DNA of 64,000 nucleotides from Colletotrichum lupini. Lineage: Eukaryota > Ascomycota > Sordariomycetes > Glomerellales > Glomerellaceae. The translations under genes were made by a program, and so were the position numbers. The notes under the pieces were generated by a model. That model searched no databases. It had not been told where the DNA came from and saw only the letters and a list, made by a program, of their open reading frames with translations. The stretch is taken from the NCBI RefSeq assembly GCF_023278565.1, contig NC_064673.1:4081445-4145444 (forward strand), read 5' to 3'. Shown here piece by piece: positions 11,386 through 22,224 of this stretch; within the stretch, counting starts at the first letter, position 1; every line of letters begins with the position of its first letter.

Positions 11386-14300
11386 GTAGTAGAGGGTTAT
11401 TATTAACTACGACGACGATCTTATTAAGGACTTCTTTTATAATAGCGCTATTATTAGTTAGCTAGTTAATTACGGGGATTAGTAAGCGGTTAACGTGCTC
11501 TATTATCGTAGCTAGCGGCTCGGGGTCGACCTCCTCTAAGTACTAGGGTTTAATTATAATGGCCCGGAAGCTTATTAAGCCGTAAGGTAATTCTATTACG
11601 TAAGTAGTACTATTTATTAAGACGAGCTGAAATGGGCCTTTTTATCCCTTACTTTTTCGCTAGACTTTAACGTCTAACTATAGTAGTAAATTAATAATAT
11701 AGGAGATACTTAGTCCGTTTTGAGTGGCTAGTGCCTCGCTTACTTACCTACTAATATAAAGTTTGCGGACTTTTTTTATTACTTTTTTAACTACTTTTAT
11801 ACGTTTAGTAATATTTAGTAATAGTAGAGATTTATTAAAAGTGCGCAAAAAAGCTCTAAAGACGAGGAGTATAAGAACGAGGCTATTTAGGCTAACTATA
11901 TCGTTAACTACTTTAATTATAGCCTAAAGTATGGCCTCTGTACTTATTAATAGGTATTTATTATAAATAATATCGTATACCCTTTTAAGTACCGCGTGGT
12001 ATTTTTTAGCCTTGCCGATACTATTATAAGCTTTAATAGGTACTTCTTTAACTTTAATAAATATAGATCTAGTAAAAAATTTAAACTCTGCGGCGCTAAA
12101 GTTCTTATTAGTATTTATAATAATTTAGTTTAGCGGACTGAGGTAGACGTCGATTTAATATAGCCGAAGAGCCTCCTATATGTGCTTCGTAGTTATGTTT
12201 ATAAAGAACTTTGCTACTTAGAAGGAAGTAGTAGTATCGACGACGTAAAGTATTAGTTAGTTAGTATCCTTATAATCTATTAAGTATATTACGTTAATTA
12301 CGACTTTATAATTAAAATTATAATTATCTCGCAGGGTGAATTTAAATTAGCTAGGGGTAGTAGCGTTAAGTTAGTATTATTAGTAGATTTTCGTAAGCTT
12401 CTTAAGGGCTATGATTTTTATATCGTTACTAGATTATTAGAGTAGTTTTAGGAGACGAGGAACCGAAGGGTAGCCGAAGTACTAATATAGGCGGCGTAAT
12501 TTGCCCTCCGTTAAGTAGTTAGCGATAGCTTTTTTATTATTAAGAAGTAGAAGCTAAGGGTATCTCTATTTATAAATAATAGGTACTATAATATCTCTTT
12601 TAATTAGTAAGTTATTAATATTATTAAAGTATACTCTTAGCTTATCTATGTCCCTTAGGTAGTATAAAAAAGGAGTGTTAGTTAGTAAGACGTAAAAAGT
12701 AATATTGCCGAATGGGGTGTTAATAATTATAGATCTTAATAATCTTACGGGTTTGCCGTTGCCGAATCGAATGCCTACTTTGCTAGCTCTAGAGGTATTA
12801 AGAGTAACTTTAGGTCGTTACTATTATAATACGAGGAGTTAAGGGTAGCCCGTAGTTAAGAATTCCGTAGTACCAGTATTAGGTATAATACTTTAGAAGT
12901 CCCCTAACGAGTACCTCTTATTTAACGAGAAGGAGGTTACTAGTTCTATAGGCTTAGTTAACTCGTTAATAAAAGTAGTACTAATAAGGCTATACTTTAT
13001 TACTTAGGTAGTTAGGATGTTTATAAGGGTTCTGCTACTAGCGGTAGTTATAAAGTATGCTATTAAGATCTAGACTTCGTCCTCGTAGTTATTTTTATAA
13101 TTAAAGTTAAGGCTATTAAAGTATTAGATTATAGTATCGTTATCGTCGTCGTTAGTAGGGGCGGTTTTTGTATAAAAGGCGAGGAACTATAAATATAAGC
13201 TCGGTATAGATCTTTTATTTTTTTTTTATTATCTTTATACTTCTTATATACCTAACGTTGCTCTTTTTCTAAGTGCTTAGTTAATTAATAGCCGGTTTTA
13301 TAATAAACGAAATACTTTTTATTAGTAGTGCCGCGGCTGCGTTAATTCCGCTTATTAAATCGGGTCTTTTTATTAGAGCTATTATAAGTGCGGTTGGTTT
13401 AGTGGGTAGCGGGGACCTCTTTATTATAAGTACTATTTTAGAGATACTATTACTACTTATTACGGTTGCGCTCTTTCTTTATAGTATTAATCGAAGTGCT
13501 AAGCTAGTAGTAGATACTAGTAAATATAGGTGCCGGGTTAAGTATAGTAAGTTTATATTCTAGTATATTACTTACGTAGTAAAAGAGTTAGTTACTTATA
13601 TTAAAAATAGATCCCTAAGTAGCTAGCGCCTCGTAGAGGATTATAATGCGGTTAATTAGTACTTATAGAATTTATTAGTTCGACTTACCTAGGTTCTTAC
13701 GAATTATAGAGTATTAGTAGAGGTTATAGAGCTTAACGAGGTAGTTCTAATAGCTCGTAGGCGGCTTAAAGTATTCTTAGGTCCTTTAGTATATTATATC
13801 GAAGCTGAGCGGGTTAGAGGTACTGCTAAGTTAGTTAAAGTAAAAAGTTAACGCCCTTCCCTTAAGTATATTTAGGAAAGTACTAGTATAGTATTGTTCG
13901 CTAATTCCTACCCGTTAGTATAGTACTTTAAAGATCCGAAGCTTCTTACTAAAGATATTATACTTTTTATTATTATACTTATTCTTATTATTATAGAGCT
14001 TAGTAAGGTTAATTAATTAATAAGTATCGGGTATAATATCGTCTTTGGTTTTTATATCGAAGTGTGGTGTTTAACGGGGTGGATTTTGCTATTAGGTAAT
14101 AATAACTTTATTCTTTAGTTCTTTCTCCTCTTCTTTTTAAAAAGGTAGTAGGTCGGTTAGTTAATAGCGAGGCTAAGGTTAGAATTTTAATTATTAAGAT
14201 TAAGCGAGTTAGGGTTATACAGATTCCCTTACTATCTCTTTAGCTTATTAAATAAGATCGTTAGTATTTATTAACTATAAGAGTAGTAAGTAGAAAAAGT

Positions 14301-15727
14301 AAAGATCGTAATATAATATATTAAAGTGTTTAGTATAGCTATAGTAGGCTACGATTTTTTTAGAAGTTTAGGTAGGGAAGTATTAGGTATTAAGGGTACT
14401 AGCGATCTTTTTTACTATTTAACTACGATTTCTAATCGTTAGATTGATGCTATTGTTTATAAGGAAGTCTCTTAGCTTCCTAAGAATCGCACTTTTTACT
14501 CTTAAGAAGTCCCCTACTTCTTAGCTTTAGAAGTTAGTCTTAAAGTCCTTTTATAACTCCTCGCCCGTTAGGCCGTTTTAATAATAGTATCTTATTATAT
14601 AAAGGACAAAGGTATTAAGCTTTTTATCGTTCGTAAGGGTAAGTATAATATTAAATAAGCCTTATTAAATTAGGTTAACGTAGTCCTATTAGCAAATTAG
14701 AATTAGGTATAGTTCCGTAATTTAAGAGTATAGGTGGGCCGGAGGTAATATTAACTAATCGTTAGACCCTTCCTATTTATTACTAAGGCTAGCGGTTATT
14801 ATAATATATTTACGAAGTAAGTTATATAGTAAAATATTACTATAAGATATAATCGTTATATTATAATTATAATATAACGTTAACTAGGTTAGAAGGAGTA
14901 GTAGGTCGGTTATAATAATCGTTTTAATAGCAGTAAGCGGGCTACTATTACTAGTTAGAAAATTCTACTCTTTTAACGAGGTATATAGACGGAAAGTTAC
15001 TAAGGTCGGCAAAAGGTCGTAAAAAGGGAAGAAAGGCCTTTTGCGACCGTACTTTTAATAATAAATAGAGGATTCCGTTAGCTACTAATTAACGATTTTT
15101 TTTAATACTTCTCGTACCTTCTTTTTCTAGTCTAGTCTCGGAGCTTCCGTTAGGTTAGAAAGAGGTAGATTTATTAGTAATATAAAATAGATCCCTACTA
15201 CTACTACTATTAAGATAATTCCGAAGGTCTTACTATTACTAAGCACTAGTACGCTAGTAATCGTTAGATTAATCTCTAAGCGGTTAATTTCCTCTCGCTT
15301 ATTATTAATTTAAAGTAGCGCTTAGCTATAATATATTTAAGATAGATTCCTCCGCGAGCAGTTCGATCGGAGGGAAGTTAGGAGTAGTAATAAGGCTAGT
15401 AGAGATAATATTAATAGTAGAAGCGAGGTTAATAGTAGTAGTAAAGTAGTTAATCCTTTTATAGTAGTAGTTTTAGTAAAAGAGATTATATATAATAGAG
15501 CGCGCTCTTAACGGCCTATAACTAGTCGATTAGTCGTCGGCTAGTAGTAGTAAAAGAGAGCTAAGGTAGTATAGACTAGGCCGCTTATCGTTAGTTAGAT
15601 AAACGGAACTAAGTTAATAAGTCAGAATAGCTAGTGAGGTAGGTCGAGGCTGTCTTTTTTATAGTTATATCCTTGCTAACCTGCGGTAGAAATATATATA
15701 TAATTTAATTACTAATTAGTATTAGTA
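11386..15727 (-). mobile_element. Second, truncated copia-type element (B), RIP-inactivated
   Basis: The reverse strand again carries copia Pol sequence, divergent from element A. A GAG-pre-integrase stretch is at about 12660-12790 (FGNITFYVLLTNTPF). Integrase core lies at about 11600-12400, with recognisable AAEFKFFTRSIFIKVKEVPI and an integrase C-terminal ITLRLNKLPGHYN-like block near 11550. Gag-like and zinc-knuckle-like sequence probably occupies 13200-14050. RT and RNase H are absent: the element runs into the right LTR of element A, suggesting A landed in B. The right end is also truncated, keeping the leader motif at 15703-15727 but no LTR. Confidence 0.65.
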
Positions 15728-16152
15728 TATACGTAGGTAGGTTAGACCTTTTAGTTGCGACTAGGTTAATAGGTTAGTATAGGTCTATTGCGTATGTGTA
15801 GGAGGGGAAGATCGTGGGCAGAGCCCGCGGTCCCTCAGTGGGTATAGGTAGGTGGAAGGGTCCGTCTGCACGGGCCCAGACTGCCTACCTACTACCCCTA
15901 CCTAACTACCTAATAGGGCCCCTTTTCTGCCTCGTAATCCAACACTATAGCTAAGGAGAATATCGGTGAAGTGACAGGGTAGAGGCTTTGAGCTCTGTTT
16001 AGGAAGACTTCACGAAGCTGATCCACTCGAAGATTTCTCGTATCGATTCTGGCTCAGTCTTCCTAAACAGAGCTCAGAACCCTTACAACATATGGAAGGC
16101 TAAAACTTGTCGGACTTCTCAATCCAACTAAGCCCACTTATTGAGTAGACGC
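15728..16152. other. Intergenic transition from RIP island to gene island
   Basis: CpA returns and GC rises from about 15750. The stretch holds a GC-rich block (15800-15950) with short imperfect inverted sequence around CTACCTAC, then a perfect 21-bp inverted repeat listed separately. No gene is seen other than the 3' flank of the secreted-protein gene. Confidence 0.5.
15989..16076. repeat. Perfect 21-bp inverted repeat (hairpin arms 15989-16009 and 16056-16076)
   Basis: Left arm TGAGCTCTGTTTAGGAAGAC plus T is the exact reverse complement of the right arm. The arms are separated by 46 bp. It lies about 80 bp beyond the stop codon of the reverse-strand secreted-protein gene, in DNA with no sign of RIP. 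It could be a remnant of a miniature transposon or a transcript-end hairpin. Confidence 0.9.
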
Positions 16153-16459
16153 TTAGTTGCAAGTAGGGTTGTAGGTAATAGCGGGGTCATATGACACGCA
16201 GCGGTTATTGCCGCAGATGGGAATATAGTTGCAGCTGGTCAACGAGCCACAGCAGTCGTCATTGCATCTGGCATAGAGTCCTGTGCATCTCTCTACAATT
16301 TCATAGCTTGATTAGGGACAGATATACAACACGAAGGGCGCCGTGTATTTACTAACTTTCAATGGCAAAGAGTGCACCGGCGTCAGCGTTTGGGGAGGAT
16401 GGCACTGCAGCAGCCAGAGCGGCAAGGCCGAAAATGGCGATTTTCAGAGTTGCATGCAT
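16153..16459 (-). CDS. Small secreted cysteine-rich protein with Kex2-type processing site
   Basis: Two exons: 16459-16357 and 16292-16153. The 64-nt intron has donor GTTAGT and acceptor TTGTAG. The product is 80 aa. Residues 1-18 (MHATLKIAIFGLAALAAA) form a clear signal peptide. A short propeptide follows, ending in Lys35-Arg36; the Lys codon is split by the intron. The predicted mature part is 44 residues with eight Cys spaced C-x6-C-x3-CC-x5-C-x5-C-x4-C-x12-C. The first six fit the loose spacing of cystine-knot (knottin-like) folds; disulphide pattern and role are unknown. Effector, antimicrobial or structural roles are all possible. It is the first gene after a 13.8-kb RIP-mutated transposon nest, a common location for fast-evolving secreted proteins. 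I do not recognise a named family. Confidence 0.8.
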
Positions 16460-18383
16460 CTTGATTGAAAAGTGTCTTGGTCGTAAAGAGTGTTGGAGGT
16501 GTCGAACTGAGGGTAAGTAATTTGTCAATTATTGTCTGATGAGGGAAATCATGCATGATGGTCAAAGGCGTCAAGGCTAGTCTTTATAAAGACTGCCGAA
16601 AGGCTGTAAAGTGTCGGAGTAGATACAGTCATTCGTATTGTTTGTATCGCTTCGTACGTCGTACAATGTTAATGTTCTCCCTCTGGAACCCACATAGTAA
16701 GGTTTTGCGGTCATCCGCGGGATGGATTATTGATATTCAGTTTTCCCGGAAATTGCAGATATTATCTCGGCTAGTCAGATGTATACAAGAAGAGGCTTCG
16801 GTTGTGGTCAGTTGCGTGGGTCGCCCATACAATAGAGTGCTCACTCCTCTCCCCATACTACTCTACATCTGCAGTGTCCTCCAGAACATAGCTCGCCCAG
16901 CCGCGGATATGGTGCTTGGGGCAATTATGCAGAGTCATCCCGCCGGTTTATGGGGACGCTAAGGGTCGGAGGTGATTAAGTAAACGGATACTCCGTACTG
17001 TTTACTTTCAAGTGTGTTTAAAATGGACTATTCATGTGGAGATGTTTGCTATTTAAGGGCATCGCAATAGGCGCAGACTTGTCACCCATGCGCATGCCTC
17101 CTTTCTCCTACGGGTTTTTGAAAGCCCATTCTTTATGCGTTTTGATTGCAAAGCAACTGAGAGGAAAGGCCAGGAAAAGCGGGAGTCAAGACCCAATCTA
17201 AAGCTGGAACAAGCGTATGTCAATTGTCGAGACACGATGGGAACTTGGGAGGTGGGCCGAAGGCTTTGGCTATGGACTTGCGCAACATGCCTTTGTCTCC
17301 CAATCTTGCCAATATCGATTGAGAGAATTCATATTTTGTCAAAGCCAGTCTAAATTCCATCGCCATTGAGCGTCATCAGATAGAACATGCCACGATCCTC
17401 ACGGAATTCGAAGTTGAAACACTTGCAGCCCAATCTTTGGATGACGATCCCACGTCTGTTTCAATTCCGAGGACTCAAGTGGTTTAATTATCCGAAGTAA
17501 GACAGAAGAATCGGGAGATGAAAGAAGCCCGGGGGCCGACCAGATTAACACAACTTGTAGAATCCAAACAATCGGCTCGTCGCGACGCGATCTAAGCCGG
17601 CGTGCACACACACGGTTTCGGTACCGGAGCGGCGATCGCAGAGAACAGCAGAGTTTCAGAAGTCTGGTCAGCTGTGTTGATGAGTCAGTGAAACATAGTT
17701 ATCCGGCGAGATCCGGCTCCAACTCACAACAGCGCAAATTGCGGCATGTCGCACTGGTCTGGAGGAGAGAGGAACAATCCTCGGACTGGGATCCAAGCTA
17801 GGGATGCCATTTGCTGAGAATCTCCACACGCGGGTGCGTTTTGCAGCGTCTCGCAGAACAAGAATTGAAGAATCCGTAGGCTCTGTCGTTGAATTTGAGT
17901 CGTCCGAGTAGTTTTTGGTTCCCGGGAAGGCAGCAAATATGGCCTTGATTCCACCGGTTACCGCCGTCCTATCGGCCGTGTGGGGACCCGAGAGGTGTCC
18001 GAAGTCGCATGGCGCCGATGGCGCAATATGTCGCCATACCTGAGCCCCAGCGCCGGGCGAGCCTGCATCCTCTTATCGGCAATTTTTGTTTCCCTGTCAA
18101 AGAGCTCTTCCTCAGATGCCCATTGACTGACTGATATGGGAAAGGGAAAACATTGGGTATGATGCCAGGCTTGATTGGCCAATACACGGCGTTGCCTTCC
18201 TCCCCAAGGCATGGGAAACTCCGAGTGCCACGCCGGACGCATGGCATGGTTGTCCACTGCGGATCTGAAAAGGTTCATCCCGGCTGCATCAGAGTTTTGA
18301 AGAGCCGATGACACCTTCCTTTTCTTCCATCTGCTGGCTTGCGGCTCTGTGATTCTCTCCTCCACACAACCAAATCGATCAGC
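16460..18383. other. Intergenic between two diverging genes; no supported gene
   Basis: This is the shared upstream region of the secreted-protein gene (-) and the MFS transporter gene (+). Several short frames exist on both strands, but none has family resemblance, a signal peptide, or a plausible exon partner. Immediately upstream of the transporter ATG the sequence is CA-rich (CACACAACCAAATCGATCAGC), as expected of a fungal start context. Confidence 0.5.
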
Positions 18384-20471
18384 ATGACGCGCTCAAAGAC
18401 ATTACAAAGTGGTGAAGGAACACAGAGGGTAGTTGACGAGAGGTCGCCTTTGTTGTCGAGTACTCGACGGGGGTCGAGTTCGTCAGGTGAGAGCTCTTTG
18501 ACTTCCTCGTCGTCTAGCGCATACTCGGACGGCCAATACCTTCCATGGCATCTCACACGGCCGTCAGAAGTCGTCGATTCGAGCGTCGATGTCGAACAAG
18601 TAGCACCCGTTGCAACCGCCAGCGATGATGCAAAGCTACAAGCCAGAAAGACCTCGACTTGGGCAGTTGTCAAGATCGTGTCTATCCTGCTGGTTGGAAC
18701 TTTTACTGCGAACGCCGATGGCTCTTTGGTGATGGCAACGCACCCAACGATTGCCTCTGAATTTGATGATCTCGAAAACTCCAGTTGGCTCTTCGTATCT
18801 TTCGCGTTGGCAGGAGCGGCAACTCAGACTTTGGTTCGTCATCCTTCCCTACCTATTTCAAGTGAGTCCATTCACTAATACGGCGGAAAGTATGGCAAGC
18901 TCAGTGACATTTACGGGCGGCGTGCCCTCCTCATGGTGGCTTATACCTTGTTTTCCGTTGGATGGTAGGTTTGATCAAGGTTATCCGTATGATTGTCAAC
19001 TGACTGTTCACAGCGCAATGGTCGGCGTCGGTCGCACAATGTGGCAAGTCGTGCTTGGACGGGTCATTTCAGGATCTGGTGGCTCAGCATTGAACGTCCT
19101 CGGGCTGCTCTTGGTGACAGGTAAAATACGATAGAGGACCCTTGATGGAAGGACTGAGCTAACCTTGATAGATCTCGTCCCACTCCGTGACGTGGCTGCG
19201 TGGCAAGCAGGTATCAATCTGGCCGCAACAGTAGGACGAAGTCTTGGTGGACCTGTGGGAGGTTGGCTAGCCGATACCATTGGATGGCGATGGTCTTTCC
19301 TCGGCCAGGCACCCATTTTCCTACTTGCTGTCTTGCTGTGTTGGTTTTTCCTGCCAAAAGGCAAGCAAGTGGGCAAGAGTGATGAAGGTGTTGAAGCAAG
19401 CGGCAAGCCCATCAACGGCAAAAAGGGCTCTCTAGCGAGGATCGACTTTCTTGGCGCTGCTTTATTGGCACTCTTCATCTTGACCTTTCTCCTCCCGATT
19501 GAGATTGGAGGTACCAAGATACCTTGGAGCCACCCGCTCATCTTCGTCCTCTTTGGCGTAGCTGTCGTGTTTGGTGGACTCTTTGCCGCCGTTGAGGAGT
19601 GGTGGGCTAAAGAGCCAATCTTTCCCCTGGAACTGTTGAAGCATCGCGACATTATCTTGACGTACGTCATTAGCGGTGGGCAAGTCGCAGCTCAACTCGG
19701 CCTTATGTTCTCCGTCCCGCTCTATTTCCAGGTGACACAGCGTGTCTCTAACACTGTTGCTGGAATACATCTCTTCCCCGCTGTCTTTGGGAATGCCATC
19801 GGTGGCGTCCTTGCTGGATATCTGATCAGAAAGTTTGTCAATCCCGAAGATGCAAATTGTTTGGAGCGACATGCTGACTTGCACAGAACTGGTCGTTACA
19901 AATCTCTATTGATAATTGCGACGATCGCATCGATGTTCTCCTACTCGCTTTTGCTGCTTCGGTGGCATGGAGATACAAATGCTTGGGAGTCGCTTTACAT
20001 CGTACCTGGTGGGTTTGGGGCTGGCCTGGTACAGTCGGCGGGTTTCATCAGCATTCAAGCCGCTGCCAACCCCAAGCACAAGGCCGCAGTGACGTCGGGA
20101 ATGTTTTTGACATTCCAAATCGGCATGATCCTCGGCCTGTCATGTGTTAGTGCCGTCATGATGGAAACGATGAGATGGCGGCTAGACGCATTGCTGGAAG
20201 GCATGGATCTCAGCGCAGTTGTGCGAAAGCAGGTAAGCAGAGAGGCCAGTCGATGATTCTCTCAAGCCGTCGCGGACACTCACATGAATTGGGGTAGATT
20301 ATCGCAAAAGCGACATCGAGTGTTGACTACATCGATCATGCGGATGAAAAGGTTTCAGCAGCCATCGTGCAGGCGTACGTCGAAGGTTTGGGATTTAGCC
20401 ACGGTTTCTCACTCATCTCATCAGCGCTGGCACTAATCGCGGCTATTTTCGTAAGAGAGCATAAGTTGTGA
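18384..20471 (+). CDS. MFS transporter, DHA2 family, Fnx1/Vba-like
   Basis: Six exons: 18384-18833, 18891-18964, 19014-19120, 19172-19832, 19887-20232 and 20298-20471, giving 603 aa. The fourth intron (19833-19886) is 54 nt and readable in frame, but removing it joins IRK to TGRYK, the expected family motif. The first ~100 residues are a hydrophilic Ser-rich tail, followed by 13-14 membrane segments. Diagnostic blocks are the loop 2-3 motif YGKLSDIYGRR, LGRVISGSGGS, and motif C-like GRSLGGPVGGWLADTIGWRW. Relatives are S. pombe Fnx1/Fnx2 and yeast Vba proteins, which move basic amino acids or drugs across vacuolar or plasma membrane by proton antiport. Introns 1 and 3 show CTAAT and CTAAC branch sites. 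Substrate is unknown and no cluster partners adjoin it. Confidence 0.9.
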
Positions 20472-21083
20472 TGTAGAGCATTGGCGGAGCATCGATTGCT
20501 CATGTAGAGCCATGAAATTTCCTGGTCTGCGTACCTAGAGAGTCAAGGTAGACTCTGGCGACATTGTATGTTGGTATAGAATTCGAGTAGAAGAGAGGAA
20601 GAGCTGGGTTTGGAATGACATTGGATCCTGTGAGGATGCAACTCCAGGTGCACAGTTGACTAGAAGCTTTCACACCATGTCCCAACACTGTGTGTCCCTT
20701 GATAAGTGGGCCTTGCACAACACGTTTTTGTGGCCGGAGTATCTCGGTGAATTCTTAGCGGCACCTCGTCTCATCAAACAACCGCCGCGGCAGCATTGAG
20801 GAAGACCTTTTTTACCAGAATATAACCAGCCATACCGTCTTCCAAGTACCTAACCAGTGAAGAAGGAACCGGCGATACTCCTACAAAAGTTTGAAATTCA
20901 GAGGAAGCACTGCAGTCTACATCAGTTCAGCCACTGATACCTGGGGCCCCTTCGTTTGCCATTCCGACCTCGCCGTTGCCTCATCACCACTACCTCCAGG
21001 TGCTGTTATAACTACCGACATCATCATACCAGAATTTCTCCCTCAGGACATATGATATTCGTTACGTATAGAAATCCGCAATC
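20472..21083. other. Intergenic, promoter of the zinc-knuckle gene
   Basis: 612 bp between two same-strand genes. It holds the transporter 3' UTR and a pyrimidine-rich stretch (about 20950-21010) before the next ATG. No other gene or repeat is seen. Confidence 0.5.
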
Positions 21084-21842
21084 ATGCCGCCCAGGCGTTT
21101 GCGTCTCGACTTCTCCGCCGCTGAGCTACACGCCTTGGGGATAACACCCGACATGGACCCTCGCACGTTAGTAGAAGTGCTCCAGAGACTCCACCAGAGA
21201 CTACAAACCAGCGTCCAAGAGGCTTCAGTACAACCACGGGAAGAGCAAAAGAATCCCTGCGATAACTGTCTTGACCGCTATCACAAGACGAAACATTGCC
21301 CGTTACCCTGCGGCCACTGCGGCCAGGCATGGCACAACGTCGCCGCCTGCACTAGCTCCAAGCGCAATCGTTGCCGCTGCAGCCCCTTTCCCCAACGACA
21401 CCTCGCCAAGCAATGCCCCAAAATGTGTACGCCGGGCGAATGTCCCACCTTTCATATGGGCGATGGGATCACAGCCATGATGTGCAAAGCCCGCTGCTGC
21501 ATGTGTGGTATCCCGGACCATGCCGGTCGCGATTGTCACCTCAAGAAGTGCCGCTGCGGAGGGCAGCACTTGACAGTCGACCACATGCCTATGGATCGAC
21601 AGTGCGTCGTGGTGAGCTGCCCGCGATGGTTCTGTGCCAAGCATTGCCAGGCCTGCGAGGCCGAGCTGGAGAAGCTCAACGATGAGGTATGCCAGAGCTG
21701 CGGCTCCAAGCAGGAGATTCGTCCATCTGTGCCGCGGTCGCACCAATGGGCGAGTCCTGATTTTGAATATGTGGATGCAGCGTTGGCATGGGGCAACAGC
21801 AAGTATGGCAAGGCTATATTTGGTAAAGATGTCGCATTTTGA
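21084..21842 (+). CDS. CCHC zinc-knuckle-rich protein
   Basis: Single exon, 252 aa. After a 55-residue N-terminus with a short helical stretch (residues 25-45), residues 59-207 hold 26 Cys. Three perfect C-x2-C-x4-H-x4-C knuckles lie at 59-72, 76-89 and 138-151. Two variants open with C-x-C and have a His-x4-Cys end (97-111 and 156-174). Further Cys pairs at 184-191 and 203-206 could form another zinc site. Such arrays normally bind single-stranded RNA or DNA (Gag, Gis2/CNBP and AIR families). The Cys spacing differs from Gis2, and no protease, RT or RGG segment is present, so a retroelement origin is not supported. GC and codon use resemble the neighbours. Function unknown; nucleic-acid binding is inferred. 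Confidence 0.75.
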   Translation: MPPRRLRLDFSAAELHALGITPDMDPRTLVEVLQRLHQRLQTSVQEASVQPREEQKNPCDNCLDRYHKTKHCPLPCGHCGQAWHNVAACTSSKRNRCRCSPFPQRHLAKQCPKMCTPGECPTFHMGDGITAMMCKARCCMCGIPDHAGRDCHLKKCRCGGQHLTVDHMPMDRQCVVVSCPRWFCAKHCQACEAELEKLNDEVCQSCGSKQEIRPSVPRSHQWASPDFEYVDAALAWGNSKYGKAIFGKDVAF

Positions 21843-22224
21843 AATCAGCATTAGGAGGAAATCCCGGGCGCCAAAGAAGCACAACGTGGCTTCCGATAGA
21901 GAGCCTCAAGTTGTCACGATCAGCATTCCAAGCACAGTTTACGACTTCGCTGCGCTTGGATAGTGGAGCTATACAACCTATTAGGCTACATATATCATCG
22001 AATAGACCCTTGGTATTACTAAACTCGAAGATCTCGAGCTGGAAACTACCTTTGCAAATCTAGACCCGAGGTAATGTTGGGGTCCTGTCAAGAATGCCGC
22101 ATGTATGGTGGATGGTATCACGCGACGAAATCATCCTTTCAACTCCCCGCCAAAAAGCAGACCTGCCCAGATGTGTGTAAAGAACCTAGCAAAACGCCCT
22201 CCATGACCATTAAAGTACTCTCTT
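21843..22224. other. Convergent 3' intergenic region
   Basis: 382 bp between two convergent genes, presumably both 3' UTRs. Nothing else was recognised. Confidence 0.5.

Noticed and set aside
16555..16962. 135-codon forward frame upstream of the secreted-protein gene
   Set aside because: No domain, no signal peptide, odd composition, and it occupies the likely promoter; chance frame.
17958..18673. Overlapping reverse-strand frames antisense to the MFS start
   Set aside because: They overlap the well-supported first exon and have no family resemblance.
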